DNA from: Bacteroides sp. UBA1773
GTDB taxonomy: Bacteria > Bacteroidota > Bacteroidia > Bacteroidales > Bacteroidaceae
Direction of reading: 5' to 3'
Length of the DNA: 13,050 nt
Assembly (NCBI GenBank): GCA_002315285.1
Contig: DCGR01000076.1
Span: 1 to 13,050, forward strand
The translations under genes were made by a program, and so were the position numbers. Below, in pieces: positions 7,340 to 13,050 of the stretch; the stretch's first letter is position 1, and each line of letters begins with the position of its first letter. The notes under the pieces were generated by a model, which ran no database searches, was not told where the DNA came from, and worked only from the letters and a program-made list of their open reading frames with translations.

Positions 7340-8634
7340 CAAAACACATCTTACTACTGGTCTTTTGCTCACTTTTTGTCTGCACCGGGTGCAACAAAGA
7401 GACGGTTGAGAAGGAGAAGGAGAAAGACGAAATGTGTGTCCTCTACTACATGATTGCCAACAACAATCTTGAAGATGACATGGCAATGAACATCGTGATG
7501 CTCTACGAGGGTTTGGCAAAAACGCCCCAACCGGCTACTGTAGTGCTGTATTGGAAAGGAGAATCCTCATCTTCGACAACCTTACCGTCGCCGTCCATTA
7601 TCACGTACACAAGTGATGGCAAAGGAAACATCAACGGGCATAATGCACAGAAAGTGGTAGAACAGCTTCTGACCAAACAAAGCCACGAATGCATAGACTT
7701 GGTTGTTGCTGAAGCTGTAATCGCCAAACAATACCCCACCAGACACATCAGCACCAGCAAGACGGTAATGAGCGAAGTGGTAACTGACATGGTTTCCCTG
7801 GCTCCCGAAGCAAAGAAATATTGCTTTATGTTGGGTTCGCACGGCACTGGCTGGCTGAAGTACATTACGGGAACTCCTGCAGTACGCTCATTTGGACAAG
7901 ATACTGATGCTGATACCAATGAACACTCCACCATTTCTACTGCCGACATAGCAGACATTCTAAGAATGCAACAAATTCCATTCGATTTTGTGGCGTTCGA
8001 TGCCTGTATGATGGCTTGTGCAGAAGTTGCCTACGATTTCTGTGATGTGTGCAATTACCTGATAGGTTCCGTGCAAGAGATACCAGACCTGGGTTTCCCC
8101 TACGATGAAATGCTACCCTACCTGCTTGTGCCATCGCAACTGAATTACGTGGAAGCCTGCAAGAAATTCGTTGCCTTTTACACCGCAAAGAAAGACGAAG
8201 GCTACTGGGGTGCCATTTCGCTCATTGATTGCACCCGGATGCAGAACCTGGCATCAGCTGTCCGCACCCAATTGTTACAAAACAAATCAAGGATTCCCTT
8301 CGACACGTCAGATTTGGCATTCAACTATGCCAACTCATTCACATACGCATCAGCCGATTGCAAGCACATTATCGAGACCTTGACCGGAGGGAGCGCCTCT
8401 ACGGAGTTTTGTGAAGCGCTGCAAAAAACCGTAATATACAGTGATTTCGCCGAAACGGAATCATACCGCTACAAATTGGATCGCAACAACTATTGTGGCA
8501 TCGGAATGTATGTGCCTGGAAAATACGACATCAAATACAATGGCAAAACATACTCGGCTGAATACTGGAACGACTATTACACGACGTTGGCCTGGTACAA
8601 AGCAGCTGGCTGGAGTGAGGTGGATTGGGAATAA
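7336..8634 (+). CDS. Clostripain-family (C11) cysteine peptidase, lipoprotein
   Basis: The 432-residue product starts with a lipoprotein signal: MTKHILLLVF, then lipobox CTGC with Cys19. The peptidase C11 fold is recognised from its first strand (CVLYYMIANNNLEDDM, from residue 34), the histidine motif MLGSHGTGW (His169) and the cysteine motif VAFDACMMACAEVAY (Cys224). The segment GSVQEIPDLGFPYDEML follows, as in other clostripain relatives. Family members such as clostripain and fragipain cleave after Arg or Lys and often self-activate. The specificity of this one is not shown. Both catalytic residues are present, so it should be active at the periplasm or cell surface. The ATG overlaps the previous stop by 4 bases. 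No terminator with a T-run is visible before the rplM promoter. Confidence 0.9.
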   Translation: MTKHILLLVFCSLFVCTGCNKETVEKEKEKDEMCVLYYMIANNNLEDDMAMNIVMLYEGLAKTPQPATVVLYWKGESSSSTTLPSPSIITYTSDGKGNINGHNAQKVVEQLLTKQSHECIDLVVAEAVIAKQYPTRHISTSKTVMSEVVTDMVSLAPEAKKYCFMLGSHGTGWLKYITGTPAVRSFGQDTDADTNEHSTISTADIADILRMQQIPFDFVAFDACMMACAEVAYDFCDVCNYLIGSVQEIPDLGFPYDEMLPYLLVPSQLNYVEACKKFVAFYTAKKDEGYWGAISLIDCTRMQNLASAVRTQLLQNKSRIPFDTSDLAFNYANSFTYASADCKHIIETLTGGSASTEFCEALQKTVIYSDFAETESYRYKLDRNNYCGIGMYVPGKYDIKYNGKTYSAEYWNDYYTTLAWYKAAGWSEVDWE

Positions 8635-8723
8635 AACCACCCGATGCCGTTCCTCGCAACGGTTCAGAACTGACTGACAGAACGAGCCTATGTGCATAAA
8701 GACAAATAAAAAATCAAAAATCA

Positions 8724-8754
8724 TTTGTCACATCAAATAAATGTAGTAATTTTG
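8724..8754 (+). promoter_or_regulatory. Consensus Bacteroidetes promoter of rplM operon
   Basis: A -33 TTTG (8724-8727) and a -7 TAATTTTG (8747-8754) are separated by 19 bases, matching the Bacteroidetes consensus exactly. This is the best promoter in the window, as expected for ribosomal protein genes. Transcription should start near 8758-8760, which leaves a leader of about 100 bases before the rplM start. Confidence 0.85.
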
Positions 8755-8813
8755 CACGCCGATTATTATCAAGGCGTGAAATGACCCTTTTGTCCGTAGG
8801 GAAACGAAGCGCC
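8755..8813 (+). promoter_or_regulatory. Structured leader / possible switch before rplM
   Basis: CACGCC (8755-8760) and GGCGTG (8773-8778) form a perfect 6-base inverted repeat at the expected start of transcription. GGCG (8773-8776) can instead pair with CGCC (8810-8813), enclosing a second stem CCCT/AGGG (8785-8788 with 8798-8801). The two pairings exclude each other. This fits either an operator or an autoregulatory ribosomal-protein leader. Stems are short, so the fold is tentative. A-rich sequence fills 8814-8861. Confidence 0.45.
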
Positions 8814-8861
8814 GAAATAAAAAAAGTTTTTTAGTAGTTAAACATTTAAAAAGAAAAAAGA

Positions 8862-9323
8862 GTGGACACTTTAAGTTACAAGACCATTTCTGCAAACAAG
8901 GAAACAGCCAAGAAAGAATGGGTTGTTGTCGATGCTACCGATCAGGTCGTAGGCCGTCTGTGCACGAAAGTTGCGAAATTGCTGAGAGGAAAGTACAAAC
9001 CAAGCTTTACCCCTCATGTTGACTGCGGTGATAACGTGATTATCATCAATGCAGACAAAGTTGTATTTACAGGTAAAAAGTGGGATGAGAAAGTTTACAT
9101 CCGCTACACAGGGTATCCTGGAGGTCAGCGCGAAATGACTCCAGCCGAGTTGGTAAAGAAGCCCAATGGCTACGACCGTCTGTTGCGTCGTACTGTCAAG
9201 GGCATGCTTCCCAAAAACCGTTTGGGCGCCAAGTTGATAGACAATCTCTATGTGTATGCTGGCAGCGAGCACAAGCAAGAAGCTCAGAGCCCGAAAGCAA
9301 TTGATATTAACACACTTAAATAA
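8862..9323 (+). CDS. rplM: 50S ribosomal protein L13 (uL13)
   Basis: The 153-residue protein is an early-assembly component of the large ribosomal subunit. The start is GTG at 8862, giving MDTLSYKTISANKET, the N-terminus typical of Bacteroidetes L13. No in-frame ATG lies near it. Core signatures are WVVVDATDQVVGRLCTKVAKLL (20-41), the HVDCGDNVIIINADK stretch (52-66) and RRTVKGMLPKNRLG (108-121). The C-terminus ends DINTLK. An A-rich tract, not a Shine-Dalgarno site, precedes the start. rpsI follows after 6 bases, the near-universal L13-S9 pair. Expression from the strong promoter at 8724 may be subject to feedback through the structured leader. Confidence 0.98.
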   Translation: MDTLSYKTISANKETAKKEWVVVDATDQVVGRLCTKVAKLLRGKYKPSFTPHVDCGDNVIIINADKVVFTGKKWDEKVYIRYTGYPGGQREMTPAELVKKPNGYDRLLRRTVKGMLPKNRLGAKLIDNLYVYAGSEHKQEAQSPKAIDINTLK

Positions 9324-9329
9324 TAAAGC

Positions 9330-9716
9330 ATGGAAATGGTAAATGCATTAGGCAGACGTAAAAGTGCAATCGCACGTGTCTATGTTACTGAAGGAACCGG
9401 AAAGATTACTATCAACAAGAAAGACCTTGCAGTGTACTTTCCATCAAGCATCCTGCAGTTTGTGGTAAAACAGCCGTTGACACTTTTGGAAGCTGCTGAA
9501 AAATATGACATCAAGGCTACACTTTGCGGTGGAGGTTTCACAGGCCAGTCTCAGGCTTTGCGTTTGGCAATAGCCCGTGCTTTGGTCAAGATCAATGCCG
9601 ACGACAAGAAGGCCCTTCGTGCAGAAGGATTCATGACTCGAGATGCTCGTGAGGTTGAACGTAAGAAGCCAGGTCGTCCAAAGGCACGTCGCAGATTCCA
9701 GTTCAGTAAACGTTAA
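9330..9716 (+). CDS. rpsI: 30S ribosomal protein S9 (uS9)
   Basis: The 128-residue small-subunit protein binds 16S rRNA in the head and reaches toward the P-site tRNA with its C-terminal tail. Signatures are ALGRRKSAIARVYV (6-19), GTGKITINK (22-30), the glycine-rich LCGGGFTGQSQALRLAIARAL (67-87) and the basic ending RRRFQFSKR, which contains the universal SKR terminus. Length and start are standard; the ATG is 6 bases after the rplM stop. The second ATG two codons later (MEM) could serve as an alternative start, but the longer form matches relatives. The coding sequence has the even, high-expression codon use of the other ribosomal genes. Confidence 0.98.
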   Translation: MEMVNALGRRKSAIARVYVTEGTGKITINKKDLAVYFPSSILQFVVKQPLTLLEAAEKYDIKATLCGGGFTGQSQALRLAIARALVKINADDKKALRAEGFMTRDAREVERKKPGRPKARRRFQFSKR

Positions 9717-9836
9717 GAGTTGGAGATTGGTTGGAACGGACAAGTTAAAAATCTTACGATTCCCAACTCTCGAACGGATAAGCGTTTAGTATCTAAACTG
9801 TCGGGATTCACTAACGACTACCCGATGGCTGGTTAG
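9716..9836 (+). ncRNA. Candidate structured RNA between rpsI and rpsB
   Basis: The 159-base spacer holds several perfect pairings. AGAGTTGG (9716-9723) pairs with CCAACTCT (9763-9770). GTTTAG-TAT-CTAAAC (9784-9798) is a tight hairpin. TCGGG (9801-9805) pairs with CCCGA (9821-9825). CTAAC (9811-9815), inside that loop, pairs with GTTAG (9832-9836), giving an H-type pseudoknot with connectors of 5, 5 and 6 bases. A near-identical 11-base direct repeat, GAACGGAYAAG, lies at 9734 and 9772. No TAnnTTTG box is found, so this is probably an internal leader that could let S2 control rpsB and tsf. Function is inferred. Confidence 0.45.
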
Positions 9837-9875
9837 AAAAACAAAAAAGAAAGTAAACGATTAAAAAAAAAAGAA

Positions 9876-10718
9876 ATGTCAAGAATTAATTTTGATACAT
9901 TGTTGGAGGCCGGCAGTCATTTCGGTCACTTGAAAAGAAAATGGAACCCCGCTATGGCTCCTTATATCTTCATGGAACGTAATGGTATTCATATCATTGA
10001 CCTCCACAAAACAGTTGCAAAAGTTGACGAAGCTGCTGAAGCTTTGAAGCAAATTGCAAAATCAGGCAAAAGAATACTCTTTGTCGCTACTAAAAAACAA
10101 GCCAAGCAAGTTGTTGCCGAGAAGGCTACATCAATCAATATGCCTTACGTTATCGAGCGTTGGCCGGGCGGTATGCTGACCAACTTCCCCACCATCCGTA
10201 AGGCAGTCAAGAAAATGGCAACCATCGACAAGTTGACAAGCGATGGTACCTATTCGAATTTGTCAAAGCGTGAAATTCTGCAGATTACTCGTCAGCGTGC
10301 GAAGTTGGAAAAGAACCTTGGTTCTATTGCTGACCTTACCCGTCTGCCATCAGCGTTGTTCGTCGTTGATGTCATGAAAGAAAACATTGCAGTCCGTGAA
10401 GCTAACCGCTTGGGTATCCCTGTATTTGGTATTGTCGATACCAATTCTGATCCTTCAAACGTTGATTTCGTAATCCCGGCAAACGACGATGCCACCAAGT
10501 CGGTTGAGGTAATCCTCGATGCTTGCTGCGCTGCCATTGCTGAGGGCATTGAAGAGCGTAAGGTAGAGAAAGTGGATATGGAAGCAGCCGGTGAGGAAGC
10601 TCCTGCTCCAAAAGCTCCTGCACGTAAAAGAGTGACAAGAGCTCGCATGGGAAAGAATGATGAGGAATCGATGAATGCAGCCAAAGCTGCTGAATTCGAG
10701 ACAGAAGGAGAAGCGTAA
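9876..10718 (+). CDS. rpsB: 30S ribosomal protein S2 (uS2)
   Basis: The 280-residue protein is added late to the small subunit, bridging head and body near S1. Family signatures are LLEAGSHFGHLKRKWNPAMAPYI (9-31, quoted in part: GSHFGHLKRKWNP), FVATKKQAK (69-77), ERWPGGMLTNF (94-104), and DLTRLPSALFVVDVMKE near 153-169. Residues from about 228 on form a C-terminal extension rich in Ala, Glu, Pro and Lys, with KAPARKRVTRARMGK followed by an acidic tail. Such extensions occur in Bacteroidetes S2 and are probably disordered. An A-only tract (gattaaaaaaaaaagaa) precedes the ATG in place of a Shine-Dalgarno site. tsf follows after 35 bases, the usual pair. The structured spacer upstream may regulate it. 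Confidence 0.98.
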   Translation: MSRINFDTLLEAGSHFGHLKRKWNPAMAPYIFMERNGIHIIDLHKTVAKVDEAAEALKQIAKSGKRILFVATKKQAKQVVAEKATSINMPYVIERWPGGMLTNFPTIRKAVKKMATIDKLTSDGTYSNLSKREILQITRQRAKLEKNLGSIADLTRLPSALFVVDVMKENIAVREANRLGIPVFGIVDTNSDPSNVDFVIPANDDATKSVEVILDACCAAIAEGIEERKVEKVDMEAAGEEAPAPKAPARKRVTRARMGKNDEESMNAAKAAEFETEGEA

Positions 10719-10753
10719 CGATTTGTAGAATTAAAAAAAAACGAAAGAATACT

Positions 10754-11746
10754 ATGGCTGTAACAATAGCTGAAATCACAAAACTACGCAAACTTTCAGG
10801 CGCAGGCTTGGCTGATTGCAAGAAGGCTTTGACTGAATCAGAGGGTGATATCGAAAAGGCAATGGAAATTATCCGTAAGAAGGGTCAGGCAGTAGCTGCC
10901 AAGCGTTCCGACCGTGATGCTTCTGAAGGTTGTGTGCTGGTCAAATCGGCTGGCGACTATGCAATCATCCTTGCATTGAAGTGCGAAACCGATTTTGTTG
11001 CCAACAATGCTGATTTCGTTGCACTGACACAATCAATCATCGATGCTGCCGTTGCCAACAACTGTAAGTCAATCGAGGAAGTCCTTGCCTTGCCTATGGG
11101 TAACGGCACAATTCAGGATGCCATTACCGAACGAAGTGGAATCACGGGTGAAAAGATGGAACTTGATGGTTTCTGCCGCGTAGAAGGCGCATACATCAAC
11201 ACGTACAACCACATGACTAAGAACATCCTTTGTACAATGGTTGCTTTCAACAAAATCGTTGACGAGAAGGTCGCACATGATGTTGCCATGCAGATTGCTG
11301 CAATGAATCCTATCGCTATCGATCAGGAACGTGTACCTCAGGAAGTCAAGGATCGCGAATTTGCAGTAGCTATCGACAAGACCAAAGCAGAACAAGTGCA
11401 GAAGGCCGTTGAAGCTGCATTGAAGAAAGCTGGATTCAATCTCTATACTGCCGAAAGCGAAGAGCATCTGAACGAAGGCATCATGAAGGGATACATCACA
11501 GAAGCTCAAGCTGACGAAATCCGCAAACTCAAAGCAGAAGTTTCCGAGCAAAAGGCTGCTAATCTGCCGGAACAAATGGTGCAGAACATTGCAAAAGGTC
11601 GTTTGGCCAAATTCTTCAAAGAAGTTTGCCTCCTCGAACAGCAAGACACCATTCAGTCTGACAAGACTGTTGCCCAGGTGCTGAAAGAAGCTGATCCTGA
11701 ACTGAAGGTTACTGATTTCAAGCGTTTCACTTTGCGCGCTGAATAA
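10754..11746 (+). CDS. tsf: Elongation factor Ts
   Basis: The 330-residue protein is the guanine-nucleotide exchange factor for EF-Tu. The N-terminal UBA-like domain (ITKLRKLSGAGLADCKKAL, 8-26) is typical, and the TDFVA motif (79-83), which disrupts the EF-Tu magnesium site, is intact. Two core subdomains follow with the repeat-like pattern of full-length EF-Ts (VAMQIAAMNPIAI near 180). The coiled-coil part around residues 230-290 and a C-terminal FKRFTLRAE complete it. The start at 10754 is 35 bases after rpsB and preceded by an A-run. The gene is followed directly by the strong terminator at 11770, so it is the last gene of this operon. Confidence 0.98.
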   Translation: MAVTIAEITKLRKLSGAGLADCKKALTESEGDIEKAMEIIRKKGQAVAAKRSDRDASEGCVLVKSAGDYAIILALKCETDFVANNADFVALTQSIIDAAVANNCKSIEEVLALPMGNGTIQDAITERSGITGEKMELDGFCRVEGAYINTYNHMTKNILCTMVAFNKIVDEKVAHDVAMQIAAMNPIAIDQERVPQEVKDREFAVAIDKTKAEQVQKAVEAALKKAGFNLYTAESEEHLNEGIMKGYITEAQADEIRKLKAEVSEQKAANLPEQMVQNIAKGRLAKFFKEVCLLEQQDTIQSDKTVAQVLKEADPELKVTDFKRFTLRAE

Positions 11747-11769
11747 TCTGGTGACAGGGAGAACAAAAA

Positions 11770-11797
11770 GGTCGGACTAATGAGTCCGACCTTTTTT
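11770..11797 (+). terminator. Intrinsic terminator after tsf
   Basis: GGTCGGACT (11770-11778) and AGTCCGACC (11783-11791) form a perfect 9-base stem with a 4-base AATG loop, followed by six Ts (11792-11797). Five As flank the left arm (11765-11769), so the stem can extend and the signal may also work on the other strand. It closes the rplM-tsf operon. Confidence 0.95.
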
Positions 11798-11830
11798 GTT
11801 GCAAACAGTCATAATGTGAATGAATTATTG

Positions 11831-11838
11831 TACTTTTG
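11831..11838 (+). promoter_or_regulatory. Bacteroidetes -7 box before the FAH-ispF pair
   Basis: TACTTTTG matches TAnnTTTG and lies 28 bases before the ATG at 11867. No clear TTTG is found 19 to 21 bases upstream; the nearest TTG (11799-11801) is too far. The location just after the tsf terminator supports a separate transcript. Confidence 0.6.
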
Positions 11839-11866
11839 TGACAGAAATGCAATTAACAGACAAGAC

Positions 11867-12478
11867 ATGAAAATCATTTGTGTAGGCATGAACTATGCAG
11901 AGCACTGCAAAGAGTTGAACAACAACGTTCCGGAAGCAAAGGAACCAGTCATTTTTCTGAAGCCAGATTCCGCGTTGCTCAAGGACGGACGTCCTTTCTT
12001 CATTCCCGACCATTGCCCTGCACCCGATTATGAGACAGAATTGGTGGTAAGGATATCACGATTAGGAAAGTACATAGCGCCACGGTTTGCTCATCGTTAC
12101 TATGATGCCGTGACCATAGGTGTTGATTTCACCAATCGTGAACTGCAAAAGCAAATGAGAACTAAAGGACTTCCTTGGGAATTGTGCAAAGGTTTCGATG
12201 GATCGGCAGTCATCGGAAAATTTGTTGGGTTACCGGCACCGATACAACAACTCAACTTCCATTTGGACATCGACGGACAAACTGTTCAAACGGGAACTAC
12301 TGCCGACATGATAACCACCGTCGATGACATTATAGCATACGCCAGCCAATTCTTTACACTCAAAATGGGCGATTTGATCTACACGGGAACACCTGTAGGG
12401 GTAGGAAAAGTGAAAATAGGTCAGCATTTGGAAGGCTACTTGAATAATGAGAAATTATTAAACTTTAATGTAAGATGA
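11867..12478 (+). CDS. Fumarylacetoacetate-hydrolase-family protein
   Basis: The 203-residue product has the FAH fold of hydrolases, decarboxylases and isomerases acting on 2-keto acids with a divalent metal. It starts MKIICVGMNYAEH, shows the EPVIFLKPDSALL segment (26-38) and the metal ligands Glu56 and Glu58 (DYETELVV) and Asp87 (GVDFTNREL). The C-terminal part contains the IYTGTPVGVG loop (about 173-182). The short length is that of stand-alone FAHD1/YcgM-like members, for which acylpyruvate hydrolase or oxaloacetate decarboxylase activity is known, but substrate is not proven here. A start at 11780 would lie inside the tsf terminator and upstream of the promoter box at 11831, so 11867 was chosen. 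Its stop overlaps the ispF ATG (ATGA). Confidence 0.9.
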   Translation: MKIICVGMNYAEHCKELNNNVPEAKEPVIFLKPDSALLKDGRPFFIPDHCPAPDYETELVVRISRLGKYIAPRFAHRYYDAVTIGVDFTNRELQKQMRTKGLPWELCKGFDGSAVIGKFVGLPAPIQQLNFHLDIDGQTVQTGTTADMITTVDDIIAYASQFFTLKMGDLIYTGTPVGVGKVKIGQHLEGYLNNEKLLNFNVR

Positions 12479-12966
12479 AAATACGTGTAGGATTTGGATA
12501 TGATGTACACCAACTTGTGGCCGGACGTGAACTATGGTTAGGAGGCATCAAGTTAGAACACGATTTAGGACTGCTCGGACATTCAGATGCCGACGTGCTG
12601 ATTCATGCGATTTGTGATGCGTTGTTAGGCGCTGCAAACATGCGCGACATTGGGTATCATTTTCCTGACACCTCGGGAAAATACCACAACATTGACAGTA
12701 AAATCCTATTAGACAAAACCGTCGAACTGATTGCCTCCAAAGGTTATCACATTAGCAATGTTGATGCTACCATTTGTGCAGAAAGGCCCAAACTAAAGAG
12801 TTTTATTCCTGCTATGCAAGAGGTGCTGGCAGGAGTGATGAGAATCGACATCGATGACGTGTCCATCAAGGCCACTACGACCGAAAAATTGGGATTCACC
12901 GGACGACAAGAAGGCATTGCGGCCTATGCTACCGTATTGATCACCACAGATACAAGCTTGTTATAG
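12475..12966 (+). CDS. ispF: 2-C-methyl-D-erythritol 2,4-cyclodiphosphate synthase
   Basis: The 163-residue enzyme converts CDP-methylerythritol 2-phosphate into the cyclic diphosphate of the MEP pathway, releasing CMP, and works as a cytoplasmic homotrimer. It begins RVGFGYDVHQL, with zinc ligands Asp10 and His12, and the third ligand His44 lies in HSDADVLIHAICDALLGA (36-53). The signature FPDTSGKY follows at about 63-70, and the CMP-binding KATTTEKLGFTGRQEGIAAYA (132-152, given in part as TTTEKLGFTGRQEG) is intact. Length is normal. It overlaps the FAH gene by 4 bases, so it is translated from the same message. Confidence 0.98.
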   Translation: MKIRVGFGYDVHQLVAGRELWLGGIKLEHDLGLLGHSDADVLIHAICDALLGAANMRDIGYHFPDTSGKYHNIDSKILLDKTVELIASKGYHISNVDATICAERPKLKSFIPAMQEVLAGVMRIDIDDVSIKATTTEKLGFTGRQEGIAAYATVLITTDTSLL

Positions 12967-13029
12967 CAACAAATACAAAAAAAGAAACAGTCAGCATTTC
13001 GCACATAACTGCTTCACTCTTACATCTTG

Positions 13030-13050
13030 AGCGGTAAACGGGGCTCGAAC
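13030..13050 (-). tRNA. 3' end of a minus-strand tRNA, probably tRNA-Gly (partial)
   Basis: Read on the minus strand, the last 21 bases give G, T-loop TTCGAGC, T-stem 3' arm CCCGT, acceptor 3' arm TTACCGC and discriminator T. No CCA is encoded (CA follows the T), as is common in Bacteroidetes. An acceptor predicted as GCGGTAA with discriminator T fits tRNA-Gly best. The anticodon is outside the window, so the identity is not proven. It converges with ispF. Confidence 0.65.

Noticed and set aside
8647..8662. Hairpin CCGTT/AACGG after the C11 protease, considered as a terminator
   Set aside because: The stem is only 5 bases and no T-run follows it.
11069..11644. Minus-strand frame of 191 residues opposite tsf
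   Set aside because: It is a codon-bias shadow: Phe/Leu/Cys-rich and without a promoter or family match.
11780..11866. A 29-residue N-terminal extension of the FAH protein
   Set aside because: It would start inside the tsf terminator hairpin and before the promoter box at 11831. The family N-terminus is MKIICVGMNY.

Overview
The window looks like chromosomal DNA from a member of the Bacteroidales, most likely Prevotella-like. Four lines of evidence support this. Several promoters have the Bacteroidetes TAnnTTTG -7 box. Genes are preceded by A-rich tracts instead of Shine-Dalgarno sites. The protein families include a Bacteroidales-type putative porin, a DUF4421 barrel, and L13 and S9 proteins with Bacteroidetes-style termini. 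The gene order rplM-rpsI-rpsB-tsf also fits. Genus is inferred from family resemblance only. All protein genes recognised are on the + strand.

Left edge (1-148): the leader-distal end of a CRISPR array. It holds one repeat cut by the window edge, one full 30-nt repeat, two 34-nt spacers and a decayed terminal repeat. No cas gene is in view.

Cell-envelope operon (about 281-6804): a -7 box at 281 precedes a 52-residue two-helix membrane protein. Then come a 788-residue putative porin, a Gfo/Idh/MocA oxidoreductase, a DUF4421 outer-membrane barrel and a GH29 alpha-L-fucosidase lipoprotein. The first four genes are 0, 6 and 5 bases apart and the fucosidase follows after 61, so one transcript is likely. 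A link to fucosylated glycans is an inference from the fucosidase alone.

Secreted pair (6911-8634): a strong -7 box drives a small exported protein of unknown function. Its stop overlaps the start of a clostripain-family (C11) cysteine protease lipoprotein.

Translation operon (8724-11797): a consensus promoter, a structured leader, rplM (GTG start), rpsI, a 159-base spacer with a possible RNA pseudoknot, rpsB and tsf, closed by a strong intrinsic terminator.

Right edge (11831-13050): a promoter box, then a fumarylacetoacetate-hydrolase-family protein overlapping ispF of the MEP isoprenoid pathway. The last 21 bases match the 3' end of a minus-strand tRNA, probably tRNA-Gly.

Most genes here are ordinary core or envelope genes. 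The least explained items are the structured RNA candidates before rplM and rpsB, the 52-residue membrane protein coupled to the porin, and the small secreted protein coupled to the C11 protease.
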